Source: Novosphingobium percolationis
GTDB lineage: Bacteria; Pseudomonadota; Alphaproteobacteria; Sphingomonadales; Sphingomonadaceae
Assembly: GCF_020179425.1 (NCBI RefSeq)
Contig: NZ_JAILYM010000011.1
Span: forward strand, 1 to 64,000
Reading direction: 5' to 3'
DNA length: 64,000 nt
The notes under the pieces are model-generated. The model did no database searches. It had not been told where the DNA came from and was given only the letters and a program-made list of their open reading frames with translations. Within the stretch, counting starts at the first letter, position 1. Every line of letters starts with the position of its first letter. The position numbers and the translations under genes were made by a program. Shown in pieces: positions 36,198-45,530 of the stretch.

Positions 36198-37403
36198 CTA
36201 GACCCGCTCCAGCAGCAGCGCGCTTCCTTGTCCGACGCCCACGCACATAGACACAATGGCGTAGCGCCCGGTCCCTTGAGCAAGTTCAATCGCTGCGCTG
36301 CCCGTAATCCGTGCCCCGGACATGCCCAGCGGATGACCGAGCGCGATCGCTCCGCCGTTGGGATTTACGCGATGATCTTCATCATCCAGACCCAACGACC
36401 GCGTGCAGGCCAGCGCCTGGCTGGCAAAGGCTTCGTTCAGTTCGATCACGCCGATGTCGCCCATCGTCAGCGATTGCCGAGCGAGTATCTTTCTGATCGC
36501 CGGAACCGGACCGATACCCATGATCCGGGGAGGAACCCCAGCTGCCGCAGCGGTCACCACTCGGGCAAGGGGTGTCAGCCCATATCGACGAACAGCTTCC
36601 TTCGACGCCAGCAGCAATGCTGCGGCACCATCGTTCACCCCGGATGCGTTTCCTGCCGTGACGGTCCCGTCGGTACGCACGATTGGTCGTAGTCGAGCGA
36701 GGTCATCTATGGTCGTGTTCGGTTTCGGATGCTCGTCAGCGTCAATTATCGCGGCTTGCCCCCGCTTCACTGGGGCGCTGACCGCCACGATTTCCCGCGC
36801 CAATCGTCCGTTGCTGCCTGCTCTGGCAGCCTTGGCCTGCGACCGCAGGGCAAAGGCATCCTGATCGGTCCGCCCGATCGAATACTCCATCGCGACGTTT
36901 TCGGCGGTCTCGGGCATCGAGTCGACGCCATAGCTCGTCTGCATCGCCGGATTGACGAATCGCCATCCAATGGTCGTATCCTCCATGGCGACAGCGCGTG
37001 AGAACGCGGTTTCGGCTTTTAGCTGAACAAACGGGGCTCGACTCATGCTCTCCACGCCGCCAGCGATCACAAGCTGGAGTTCACCGCACCGTATCGACCG
37101 GGCACCAGTGATAACCGCCTCAAGACCTGAGGCGCAAAGGCGATTCAGGGTCAGGCCGGGAACTTCCTCGGGTAGGCCCGCGAGCAGGGCAGCCATGCGG
37201 GCCACGTTTCGGTTGTCCTCGCCTGCCTGATTTGCGCAGCCAAGCAGGACCTCATCGATCTCGACCAGGTCGATCGACCGATTTCGCTCGATCAGGGATC
37301 TGATCGGAACAGCGGCCAGATCGTCGGCGCGTACCCTGGCAAGGGCCCCGCCGTGGCGGCCGATCGGCGTGCGGATGAAATCGCAGATGAACACATCAGC
37401 CAT
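36198..37403 (-). CDS. Thiolase (acetyl-CoA acyltransferase; 3-oxoadipyl-CoA thiolase-like)
   Basis: The product has 401 residues from ATG 37403; an alternative ATG at 37433 overlaps the upstream gene. Motifs: active-site Cys in NRLCASGLEAV, AGGVESMSRAPFV, NGGAIALGHPLGMSGAR with the catalytic His, and the C-terminal CVGVGQGSALL with the second Cys. The sequence style is like PcaF/PaaJ thiolases acting on 3-oxoadipyl-CoA, which fits an adipate-type dicarboxylate route giving acetyl-CoA and succinyl-CoA. It follows the hydratase/dehydrogenase gene in one operon. Confidence 0.93.
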   Translation of the reverse strand: MADVFICDFIRTPIGRHGGALARVRADDLAAVPIRSLIERNRSIDLVEIDEVLLGCANQAGEDNRNVARMAALLAGLPEEVPGLTLNRLCASGLEAVITGARSIRCGELQLVIAGGVESMSRAPFVQLKAETAFSRAVAMEDTTIGWRFVNPAMQTSYGVDSMPETAENVAMEYSIGRTDQDAFALRSQAKAARAGSNGRLAREIVAVSAPVKRGQAAIIDADEHPKPNTTIDDLARLRPIVRTDGTVTAGNASGVNDGAAALLLASKEAVRRYGLTPLARVVTAAAAGVPPRIMGIGPVPAIRKILARQSLTMGDIGVIELNEAFASQALACTRSLGLDDEDHRVNPNGGAIALGHPLGMSGARITGSAAIELAQGTGRYAIVSMCVGVGQGSALLLERV

Positions 37404-37425
37404 GTCTTCAGACCTATCTTCAAGT

Positions 37426-39495
37426 TCAGGCATCCGCGAACGACCTGGCGTCGCGAACCAGGTTCGTGATCAGTGAAGGGACTCTCCAGCCCAGAGGGTC
37501 GGCGGACGAAAACTCGGTGATCCTTGCAACCACGCAAGCCGGAGTCAATGTGTCCGCGTGATACATCAGTCCCCCTCGCCAGCGAGGGAATCCGTAGCCA
37601 TGAACCAAGACCAGATCGATGTCCTGTGTCGAGGCGGCGATTCCTTCTTCAAGAATAAGGCAGGCTTCGACGATCATGGACGTGATAATTCGATCGACAA
37701 TCTGCGCCTCACTCAAAGTCCGACGGGCAAAGCCTTCTTTCGCCGAGATCGCCACGATGAGGTCTTCGACCAAGGCGGACGGCCGGAGCCGACCCGCGTC
37801 ATCGTAATCATACCAGCCAGCCATCGATTTACGGCCAAGTCTACCATGCTCTTCGACCAGGCACTCGAGTATGGGAAGCATTCTTGCGTCGGCGCGGCCG
37901 TCCAGGCGTTGTCGCTGGCGATTGGCATATGCAATATCGAGACCCGACATGTCCTGGGCTTCATAGGGGCCCATGGCCATGCCGAATCCCCGCATTGCCG
38001 CATCGATGCTCGACGGTGTTGCGCCCTCGGCAAGAAGGATGTCCGCCGTTTGGCGATATCGGGTCAGTATCCGGTTTCCGATGAAGCCATCGCACACACC
38101 GGCCACGACCGGCACTTTGCCTAGCATCCTGGCGAGCGCGATGCCCACGCCAAGAGTTTCCGGAGCCGTTCTGCCACCACGCACGATCTCGAGCAGTTTC
38201 ATCACGTGCGCAGGACTGAAGAAGTGCAATCCCAGGAAGCGCGCGGGCTCGGGAACACTTTCCGCCAGAAGATCGACATCCAGGTACGAGGTATTCGTTG
38301 CGAGAATTGTCGAAGGCGGCAGATTGTCACCAAGGGCTGCAAAGATAGCCTTTTTGACAGCGAAATTCTCGAACACGGCTTCGATGGCGATGTCAGCCGC
38401 CCCGAGATTTTCGAGCCCCACCACCACGTTCGTCAAACTGCTGATACTGTTAGCCTCTTTCTCGGTCAGGACCCCCTTCTTTGTGCCTTGTTCGACCAGC
38501 CCCGAGAATCGCCGCCGGGCATCTGCTGCCCGCTGGGCATCCATCTCGACCAAGGTCACCGTGATTGAGGCTCGGGCAAGGGCGTAGGCTATGCTCGCGC
38601 CCATATTCCCCCCGCCTACGACAATCGCCCGTTCGATCGGACGGTCTGGTCTTGGGTAACATGACCGGGTTGAAGCGGCGCGCTCGGCGAAGAAGATGTG
38701 GCGCAATGCCTTGGCCTGATCGGATCCGCGAAGTTCGAGGAAGGCCTCCCGCTCGCGATTCATCCCGACATCAAGGTCCCAGTCGGTACTCCCGGCCACC
38801 AGTTCCAGCGCGCGCTCGGGGGCCTTCTGCCCTCGGGCGCGGCGGGCAGCATCCCTGGCAATGGCCGACACCGCATCTGGATGTGCCGCTGGCGCGGGAC
38901 GCCGGTCGGCGACCAGCATGGTATCGAGTTGATTCCGGTCCATGCCGAGAGCGGCGGCGACGGGATCGGATGCAACACTATCGACAAGTCCGATATCATG
39001 CGCCTCCCGTGCCGACAGCAGCCTTCCGTGCACAATCATGTCGAGCGCGTGGGGGATGCCCACAATACGGGGCAGACGCTGCGTTCCACCAGCGCCCGGC
39101 ACTACCCCGAGCGTCACTTCGGGCAGGCCCAGCCGGGCCGAAGGTGCGGCAACCCTGCACCGGCAGGCCAGCGCAATCTCGAGGCCTCCGCCAAGCGCGC
39201 TCCCATTGATCGCAGCGATGGTCGGCACGGAGAGTTGCGCGATCTCCCGCAGCACGTCGTTCAAATGCGGCTCTATCGGAGCATCGCCAAATTCCCGGGC
39301 ATCGGCCCCGGCCACGAACGCCTTGCCTGCCCCGGTTATGACAATTCGCTCGGGATCGCTGGCGGCGGCCGTGCGTATCGCCGCAAGCAGGGCGGCACGT
39401 ACCGCAGCCTTCAGGAGGTTGAGCGGAGGATTGTCGATGGTCAGAAGCGCAACACGATTTCGCCACTCGATCCGCACCAGTTGCCCATCGCTCAC
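37426..39495 (-). CDS. Bifunctional enoyl-CoA hydratase / 3-hydroxyacyl-CoA dehydrogenase (FadJ/FadB-like)
   Basis: The product has 689 residues from GTG 39495, chosen because AGGAG lies 7 bp upstream and the start overlaps the preceding stop as GTGA. The N-terminal crotonase domain has FVAGADAREFGD and the SALGGGLEIALACRCRVA/VVPGAGGTQR oxyanion region. The C-terminal NAD domain begins VVGGGNMGASIAYALA, with the catalytic HFFSPAHVMKLLEIV. It converts trans-enoyl-CoA to 3-oxoacyl-CoA, the middle steps of beta-oxidation. It lacks the longer C-terminal part of FadB. Confidence 0.92.
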   Translation of the reverse strand: MSDGQLVRIEWRNRVALLTIDNPPLNLLKAAVRAALLAAIRTAAASDPERIVITGAGKAFVAGADAREFGDAPIEPHLNDVLREIAQLSVPTIAAINGSALGGGLEIALACRCRVAAPSARLGLPEVTLGVVPGAGGTQRLPRIVGIPHALDMIVHGRLLSAREAHDIGLVDSVASDPVAAALGMDRNQLDTMLVADRRPAPAAHPDAVSAIARDAARRARGQKAPERALELVAGSTDWDLDVGMNREREAFLELRGSDQAKALRHIFFAERAASTRSCYPRPDRPIERAIVVGGGNMGASIAYALARASITVTLVEMDAQRAADARRRFSGLVEQGTKKGVLTEKEANSISSLTNVVVGLENLGAADIAIEAVFENFAVKKAIFAALGDNLPPSTILATNTSYLDVDLLAESVPEPARFLGLHFFSPAHVMKLLEIVRGGRTAPETLGVGIALARMLGKVPVVAGVCDGFIGNRILTRYRQTADILLAEGATPSSIDAAMRGFGMAMGPYEAQDMSGLDIAYANRQRQRLDGRADARMLPILECLVEEHGRLGRKSMAGWYDYDDAGRLRPSALVEDLIVAISAKEGFARRTLSEAQIVDRIITSMIVEACLILEEGIAASTQDIDLVLVHGYGFPRWRGGLMYHADTLTPACVVARITEFSSADPLGWRVPSLITNLVRDARSFADA

Positions 39496-40946
39496 GCACA
39501 AACTCCTGCGAAACGCGAAACGAATTTCGTGTTGAGGTAGCCATCGAAAGTCTCGCTGCCGCCTTCGGTGCCATATCCACTGTCACGGACCCCTCCGAAC
39601 GGGGTTTCGGGCAAGGCCAGTCCAAAATGATTGATGCTGACCATGCCGGCCTGCAGGCATGCCGCAGCGCGGTCCGCGCGTTCAAGCGAGTTGGTGAAGA
39701 CATAGGACGCCAGGCCGAACGGCAATGCGTTTGCCCGATCGATGGCATCGCTCATGTCGTCAAAGCGCGAAACCACGGCGATGGGGCCAAAAGGTTCATC
39801 CCGCATCAGCGCGATACGATCGTCCGCAGTATCGACGATAGTCGGTGCGAAGAAATAGCCCGCATTCCCCTGTCGTGTGCCGCCGGCAAGGATGGCGGCT
39901 CCACCGGCGCGCGCGTCGTCGACCAGGCGTTCCATTTCGGCAATCCGCCGGGCGTGACACACTGGCCCCATCTGGATATCGGGCTCAAGGCCGTCACCCA
40001 CTTTGACCGTCGCAAAGGCATCAACCAGAGCTGCGACAAAGCGTTTGTGAACGCTCGCCTGCACAAAGAACCTGGTCGGCGATATGCAGACCTGTCCTGC
40101 GTTGCGCAGCTTGTTGCCGGCCAGCACCCTTGCGGTCGCCTCGGCGTCTGCATCATCGAAAATCAGGACAGGCGCATGACCGCCAAGTTCCATCGTGGCG
40201 CGCTTCATGTGACGACCAGCGAGTTCGGCAAGGCTCTTGCCGACTTCGACCGATCCGGTGAAGGTGATCTTGCGAACATCGGGATGGGCCACCAATGTTT
40301 CTGAAATCATTGCGGCATTGCCCCAGACGAGATTGAGGCATCCATCAGGCAATCCCGCTTCCTGCAGATAGCGGGCGATGGCCATACACGCAGACGGGGC
40401 TTCCGCAGGGCCTTTCAGGATCATTGTGCAACCGCAGGCCAATGCTGCGGCAACCTTTCGCACTGCCTGGCTCAAAGGGAAGTTCCATGGCGTGATTGCC
40501 AGGCAGACGCCCACCGGTTCCCGCAGAACCTGCTGCTGTACAGCAGGGGATCGCGATGGGATTATGCGACCGTAGATGCGACGCCCTTCTTCGGCGTGCC
40601 AATCGATATGATCGGCCGAAGAACGCACTTCAACAATCGCTTCGGCCAATGGCTTTCCCTCGTCGAGGGTAATGGCGGCTGCAATTGCCTGTTCGTTCTC
40701 ACGAAGCAGATTGGCAAACCTGCGCAGTATGGCGCTGCGATCAAGCGGCGAAAGCTGCCGCCACCCTTCGAATGCCACGCGGGCCGATCTCACCGAAGCC
40801 TCGAGATCATCGGGCGTCGCTTTCGCGATAAGCCCGATCTGCTGGGCGGTCGCCGGGTTGATGACGGGCTGGGTTTCGCGCTCTTCCGGGCCGATCCACG
40901 TGCCTGCGATGAACAGTGCGATGTCTGCATAGTCATGTTGAGTCAT
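39492..40946 (-). CDS. NAD(P)-dependent aldehyde dehydrogenase (semialdehyde dehydrogenase; ChnE-role)
   Basis: The product has 484 residues from ATG 40946, preceded by GAGG with 6-bp spacing; the ORF extends 5 codons further. Motifs: TPWNFPLSQAVRK, FTGSVEVGKSLAE, the general-base region MELGGHAPV, and the catalytic Cys in RNAGQVCISPTRF. The family (succinate-semialdehyde dehydrogenase-like) oxidises omega-oxo acids. As first gene of the minus-strand operon with the BVMO and hydrolase, the natural role is oxidation of 6-oxohexanoate or an analogue to the dicarboxylate. Confidence 0.92.
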   Translation of the reverse strand: MTQHDYADIALFIAGTWIGPEERETQPVINPATAQQIGLIAKATPDDLEASVRSARVAFEGWRQLSPLDRSAILRRFANLLRENEQAIAAAITLDEGKPLAEAIVEVRSSADHIDWHAEEGRRIYGRIIPSRSPAVQQQVLREPVGVCLAITPWNFPLSQAVRKVAAALACGCTMILKGPAEAPSACMAIARYLQEAGLPDGCLNLVWGNAAMISETLVAHPDVRKITFTGSVEVGKSLAELAGRHMKRATMELGGHAPVLIFDDADAEATARVLAGNKLRNAGQVCISPTRFFVQASVHKRFVAALVDAFATVKVGDGLEPDIQMGPVCHARRIAEMERLVDDARAGGAAILAGGTRQGNAGYFFAPTIVDTADDRIALMRDEPFGPIAVVSRFDDMSDAIDRANALPFGLASYVFTNSLERADRAAACLQAGMVSINHFGLALPETPFGGVRDSGYGTEGGSETFDGYLNTKFVSRFAGVCA

Positions 40947-41006
40947 AACAATCCTCTTCACCGTCGAGTTTTGGCAACCACGCGGAACTGGACAAACCCG
41001 ATTTTA

Positions 41007-41032
41007 TTCCGCTCTGCGGAAATATATTCCGC
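41007..41032. promoter_or_regulatory. Triple half-site operator between the divergent catabolic operons
   Basis: Three copies of one half-site in alternating orientation: TTCCGC (41007-41012), GCGGAA (41016-41021) and TTCCGC (41027-41032), giving two overlapping palindromes with 3- and 5-bp spacers. They sit in the 161-bp gap between the aldehyde dehydrogenase and IclR genes. The IclR-family protein encoded alongside is the likely binder. Confidence 0.6.
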
Positions 41033-41036
41033 AATA

Positions 41037-41066
41037 TTGACAAACCTCTTACTACCAGTGTAGAGA
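41037..41066 (+). promoter_or_regulatory. Putative sigma-70 promoter for the IclR-led operon
   Basis: TTGACA at 41037-41042 and an extended -10-like TGTAGAGA with TAGAGA at 41061-41066, spacing 18 bp. It begins 5 bp after the last operator half-site, so a bound regulator would touch RNA polymerase. The -10 match is imperfect. Confidence 0.35.
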
Positions 41067-41107
41067 CATTTCAAGTCGGCAACGGCCGGGGTGAGAGGAG
41101 TATTGCG

Positions 41108-41899
41108 GTGCGACCGCGCAAGGAGCTTTCAAAACAGGAAGGTACGGACCGCGATTTCGTGGTTGCCCTGGCGCGTGGACTCGAGGTCTTGCGCGCTTTC
41201 CGCAGGGAGGGTGAGGCGCTGGGCAACGGCGATTTTGCCGCTCGGACCGGCTTGAGCAAATCGACCATATCGAGATTGACTTATACGCTGCACCGCCTTG
41301 GCTACCTCAGCTTCGACCCGGAAACAGCCCGATACCGCCTCGCCCCGCCGGTACTTTCGCTGGGATTCTCATGCCTTGCCGGATTGCCGGTCATAGATCT
41401 GGCCAAGCCGTACATGCAGGAACTTGCAGACTATTCGGGCATGCCTGTTGCGCTGGCAGGCAGGGATCGCCTGACGATGATATACTTGGAGCGTTGCCGC
41501 GGCTCGAACCCGATCACGCTCGCGATCGACGTGGGAGCCCATATCAAACTGGCGACCACGGCCGTGGGCCGCGCCTTTCTGGCGGGGATATCCGAAGAGC
41601 GCAGATCTGAAATTATCGAGGACATCCGCCACCACGAGGGTCAGGCATGGCCGGCAATCGAGAGAGGGATAAATGATGCTCTCGAGACCTACGCCAAACA
41701 CGGATACTGCCTCTCGATCGGCGAATGGAAGGCGGATGTGAACTCCGTTGCCGTGCCCTTCATCCCTGCAAACGGTGCGCCCGTTCTGGCCTTCAATTGC
41801 GGCGGGGCGGCATCTCATCTGACTCGCGACTGGATCGAAACCGACATTGCTGCCCGGCTGATTGAACTTGTCCGCAACGTCAGCGCCATTTCGCCCTGA
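41108..41899 (+). CDS. IclR-family transcriptional regulator
   Basis: The product has 263 residues from GTG 41108, which follows AGAGGAG. The N-terminal winged HTH includes ALGNGDFAARTGLSKSTISR (about 38-57) and RLGYLSFDPET. The C-terminal GAF-like effector domain includes AGRDRLTMIYLERCRGS and TTAVGRAFLAG. IclR proteins commonly control aromatic and dicarboxylate catabolism. Placed at the divergence point, it probably regulates both operons in response to an acid or acyl intermediate. Confidence 0.93.
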   Translation: MRPRKELSKQEGTDRDFVVALARGLEVLRAFRREGEALGNGDFAARTGLSKSTISRLTYTLHRLGYLSFDPETARYRLAPPVLSLGFSCLAGLPVIDLAKPYMQELADYSGMPVALAGRDRLTMIYLERCRGSNPITLAIDVGAHIKLATTAVGRAFLAGISEERRSEIIEDIRHHEGQAWPAIERGINDALETYAKHGYCLSIGEWKADVNSVAVPFIPANGAPVLAFNCGGAASHLTRDWIETDIAARLIELVRNVSAISP

Positions 41900-41919
41900 G
41901 CCTTTAGGAAGCCCATTTC

Positions 41920-43080
41920 ATGTCAATGGACAACGAAACTCTTTCACAGTTCCTGGACACGCTGGATCGCTTTGTTCGCGAGCGGCTCATTCCGTGCGAA
42001 ACCGAGGTGGCCGAGAATGATGCAATTCCCCAGGCTCTTGCCGAGGAAATCCGGAACATGGGTCTTTTCGGCATGTCGATACCCGAGGCGTTTGGTGGCC
42101 TCGGCCTGACCATGTCCGAAGAGGTAAAGGCGGCATTTATTCTTGGTCAAGCATCTCCCGCATTCCGATCTCTGTTCGGCACGAACAACGGCATTGGATC
42201 GCAGGGTATCATCATTGACGGCACGCCTGAGCAAAGGGAGCACTACCTGCCTCGCCTAGCCACGGGCGAATTGATTTCATCCTTTGCCCTGACAGAGCCC
42301 GATGCTGGCTCCGACGCTGGCTCACTTTCCACATCCGCGAAGCGGGACAGCGAGCACTTTGTGATAAATGGCACCAAGCGCTATATTACCAACGCTCCGC
42401 TGGCAGGGTTATTTACGGTGTTCGCCCGTACCAAGCCGGGAACCAAAGGTTCCTCCGGGGTCACCGCCTTCCTCGTGGACGGGACTACCCCTGGTATCTC
42501 GTTCGGTGCACGCGATCGCAAGATGGGACAGAAGGGATCGCAGACCTGCGATGTGATCTTCCAGGATGTGCGTGTGCATGAATCGTCGATCATCGGCGGG
42601 CCTGAATTCGAAAACAAAGGGTTTCGGACAGCGATGAAGGTCCTTGATCGCGGCCGCTTACACATATCAGCTATATGCGTCGGGGCCGCCGAGCGGCTGA
42701 TCAAGGAAAGCCTCGCTTACGCCCTGGAGCGTAAGCAGTTCGGTGAACCCCTAGCCGAAAAGCAGCTTATTCAGGCCATGCTGGCTGACAGCAAGGCCGA
42801 GGCTTTTGCCGCACGATGCATGATCGAGGAAACCGCTCGTCGGCGCGACGCGGGCCAGGACGTGTCAACCGACGCGGCGTGCTGCAAGATGTTCGCCAGC
42901 GAGATGGTCGGCCGGGTCGCGGATCGCGCAGTCCAGATTCATGGCGGCGCGGGCTATATGTCTGAATACCCGGTGGAGCGGTTCTACCGCGATGTGCGCC
43001 TGTTCCGTATCTACGAAGGCACCACCCAAATTCAACAACTGATAATCGCCCGAAACATGATCAAGGAAGCCGCCTTCTGA
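41920..43080 (+). CDS. Acyl-CoA dehydrogenase
   Basis: The product has 386 residues. Motifs: LTEPDAGSDAGS (FAD/substrate loop), KRYITNAPLAG, DVRVHESSIIGG and the C-terminal RIYEGTTQIQQ with the catalytic base at Glu366. It introduces the 2,3 double bond into the CoA ester, here probably adipyl-CoA or a homologue, and passes electrons to ETF. It follows the IclR gene after 20 bp. Confidence 0.95.
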   Translation: MSMDNETLSQFLDTLDRFVRERLIPCETEVAENDAIPQALAEEIRNMGLFGMSIPEAFGGLGLTMSEEVKAAFILGQASPAFRSLFGTNNGIGSQGIIIDGTPEQREHYLPRLATGELISSFALTEPDAGSDAGSLSTSAKRDSEHFVINGTKRYITNAPLAGLFTVFARTKPGTKGSSGVTAFLVDGTTPGISFGARDRKMGQKGSQTCDVIFQDVRVHESSIIGGPEFENKGFRTAMKVLDRGRLHISAICVGAAERLIKESLAYALERKQFGEPLAEKQLIQAMLADSKAEAFAARCMIEETARRRDAGQDVSTDAACCKMFASEMVGRVADRAVQIHGGAGYMSEYPVERFYRDVRLFRIYEGTTQIQQLIIARNMIKEAAF

Positions 43081-43109
43081 TCGGAGCAACTTCCTCACCG
43101 GAGAAACTT

Positions 43110-44264
43110 ATGGACCTCAACTTCCTGTCTTGTCCGCGCATTATTTGCAAAGCGGGATCGCTGTCCCAAGTCGGTGACCTCGTCTGCGAGCTGGGAGGCA
43201 GCCGAGTCCTGCTCGTCACCGATCCTGGCATTGTGGCTTGTGGATTTTCCGAACAGGCCATGTCCAGCCTCGGTGCGGCAGGCATCGCGGTCGAGATTTT
43301 TGACCGCGTAGCAGCAGATCCGCCCATGGCAATCGTCTCGGAAGCTGTTGGATTCGCCAAATCGTTCGGAGCCGACGCAATTATCGGCCTAGGTGGAGGA
43401 AGCTCCCTCGATACGGCCAAGGTGGTCGCGCTGGCAGCGGCGAGCGGCCAGACTATCGACGGCATGATTGGTGTCGGCAAAGCAATCGGCCAAAGGCTTC
43501 CACTCATCCAGATTCCCACAACCGCCGGCACTGGCTCGGAAGTGACGTCGGTTTCCGTCTTGACCAGTGCCAAACAGGAAAAGCTGGCTGTTTACGCGCC
43601 GCAACTGCTTCCAGACATTGCGCTGCTGGACGCAGCGCTTACACTCGGCATGCCTCGCAAGATCACGGCAGCGACCGCACTCGATGCCATGGTCCACGCC
43701 ATCGAGGCTTCGACGAGCAGGACTCGCAAGAATTTGATTTCCGACGGTCTGGCAGACAAGGCCCTTTCGCTCCTGGGGCAAAACTTGCCGCGCGTCCTCG
43801 ACACCCCATCGGATCTAGCCGCACGCGAAGCAATGTTGCTGGGCGCAACCCTTGCAGGCATGGCATTCATCAACGCCAGCGTGGGTTCGATCCATGCACT
43901 ATCGTACCCGCTGGGAAGCCATTTTCACGTGCCGCATGGACATGGCAATGCTCTGGTTGCTGCACCAGTGATGCGCTTCAATCTGGTAGTCGCAGAAGCT
44001 GAATACGCGCATCTTGCCAAGGTATTCTTGCCGAATCGGACCTTTGCAAGCAACGCGGAGGCTGCCAATAGTCTCATTTCGGCAATGGAGGAAATGTTCG
44101 CAGCGAGCGGTCTGGAAACGCGGCTATCGCAGCTGGGCATTTCTGCCGATGCCGTTCCGGCGATGGCGCGCGAAGTCACCACGGGACTTACTCGCCTGAT
44201 AGCCAACAATCCTTGCGACATGTCTTATGATGATGTCGTGTCACTATACGAAAACGTGCTATGA
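43110..44264 (+). CDS. Iron-containing alcohol dehydrogenase
   Basis: The product has 384 residues after a CCGGAG ribosome binding site. It has the nucleotide-binding GGGSSLD (95-101), PTTAGTGSE (136-144) and metal ligands Asp192, His196, His262 and His276 in the family positions (LDAMVHAIE; IHALSYPLG; VPHGHGN). This group III alcohol dehydrogenase would oxidise an omega-hydroxy acid, or the starting alcohol, to the aldehyde or ketone. In the classical chn cluster that step uses a zinc enzyme (ChnD), so this would be a non-orthologous replacement. Confidence 0.93.
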   Translation: MDLNFLSCPRIICKAGSLSQVGDLVCELGGSRVLLVTDPGIVACGFSEQAMSSLGAAGIAVEIFDRVAADPPMAIVSEAVGFAKSFGADAIIGLGGGSSLDTAKVVALAAASGQTIDGMIGVGKAIGQRLPLIQIPTTAGTGSEVTSVSVLTSAKQEKLAVYAPQLLPDIALLDAALTLGMPRKITAATALDAMVHAIEASTSRTRKNLISDGLADKALSLLGQNLPRVLDTPSDLAAREAMLLGATLAGMAFINASVGSIHALSYPLGSHFHVPHGHGNALVAAPVMRFNLVVAEAEYAHLAKVFLPNRTFASNAEAANSLISAMEEMFAASGLETRLSQLGISADAVPAMAREVTTGLTRLIANNPCDMSYDDVVSLYENVL

Positions 44265-45469
44265 CCTCGGGTCCCCTCACAGGAATCCGTGTCGTTGACC
44301 TCAGCCGTGTTCTCGGCGGACCATACTGCACGCAAGTTCTCGCCGACTACGGCGCCGACATCATCAAGATCGAACCACCTCAAGGAGACGAGACGCGAGG
44401 ATGGGGCCCTCCATTCAAGGATGGTCTCAGCGCCTATTTTTCGGGCGCAAATCGCAACAAGCGATCGATCGGCATCGACGTTGGCAAGCCCGAAGGACGC
44501 ACGGTCGTGCTCAAGCTGCTGGAGAGCGCGGATGTGCTGGTCCACAACTTCAAGAGCGGGACTTTGGAAAAATGGGGGCTGGGCTACGATCAAGTGCTTC
44601 AAGCGCTGTTCCCGAAGCTTGTCCTTTGTCATGTGACGGGCTTCGGCGCTGACGGTCCCCTGGGCGGACATCCGGGTTATGACGCGGTGGTCCAAGCAAT
44701 GACCGGATTGATGAGCATCAACGGCGACCCCGGAAACGGGCCGGTCCGTATGGGCACTCCGGTGGTTGATATCGGGACCGGCCTTATTGCCTGCAATGCA
44801 ATCCTTGCCGCATTGATCGAGCGCGGCAGATCGGGGCTTGGCCAGAAAATCGAGGTTCCGCTCTACGACTGTGCGATCAGCATGCTGCATCCTCAGGCCG
44901 CCAACGCCCTGATGTCAGGCAAAATTCCGGTAGCAACGGGCAACGGACATCCGAACATCGTGCCTTATGACATGTTTGAGACGCGCACCGGAAAGATCTA
45001 TCTTGCCGTTGGCAACAATGGCCAGTTCGCCAAACTTTGTGCAGTTTTGAAACGCCCGGATATTGCCGTGGACGCCCGCTTCGTCGATAATGCCGCAAGA
45101 ATCGCGCATCGCAGGGAACTTGGCGAGTTGCTGACGCAATGCCTTGCCGAGCTTGAGGCCGAAACTCTCGAACATATGCTGCTGAATGCCGGCGTGCCGA
45201 CAGGCGTTGTGCGCAACGTGAGCGAGGCGCTGGCGCATCCCCATACCATTCACCGAAACATGGTGGTGAAGATGGGCAATTACAGCGGCACGGGAATTCC
45301 GGCACTGTTCGGCCGGACGCCCGGGTCTATCCGCAGTGCACCGCCAAGCTTCGGGCAGGACAGCCGGTGCATTCTGCTTGAATCTGGGTACAGCGAAGCT
45401 CAAATTGCACAGATGGAAGAGCAAGCCATAGTGTTTGGTGCAGGAGAGAACGAAACTGGCCAGGTTTGA
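44261..45469 (+). CDS. CaiB/BaiF-type (family III) CoA transferase
   Basis: The product has 402 residues. It starts with GIRVVDLSRVLGGPYCTQVLADYGAD, the family N-terminus; the catalytic-type Asp lies in GYDAVVQAMTGLM, followed by TPVVDIGTGL. It moves CoA between acids. In context it would activate the dicarboxylate (adipate-like), probably from succinyl-CoA or another acyl-CoA. ATGA overlap with the alcohol dehydrogenase shows tight coupling. Confidence 0.93.
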   Translation: MTSGPLTGIRVVDLSRVLGGPYCTQVLADYGADIIKIEPPQGDETRGWGPPFKDGLSAYFSGANRNKRSIGIDVGKPEGRTVVLKLLESADVLVHNFKSGTLEKWGLGYDQVLQALFPKLVLCHVTGFGADGPLGGHPGYDAVVQAMTGLMSINGDPGNGPVRMGTPVVDIGTGLIACNAILAALIERGRSGLGQKIEVPLYDCAISMLHPQAANALMSGKIPVATGNGHPNIVPYDMFETRTGKIYLAVGNNGQFAKLCAVLKRPDIAVDARFVDNAARIAHRRELGELLTQCLAELEAETLEHMLLNAGVPTGVVRNVSEALAHPHTIHRNMVVKMGNYSGTGIPALFGRTPGSIRSAPPSFGQDSRCILLESGYSEAQIAQMEEQAIVFGAGENETGQV

Positions 45470-45530
45470 AATGGCCGATCTCGACTGAGATTTTTCCAAT
45501 CACCATGCGCTCTGGGTTGGGGGGTGAGCC

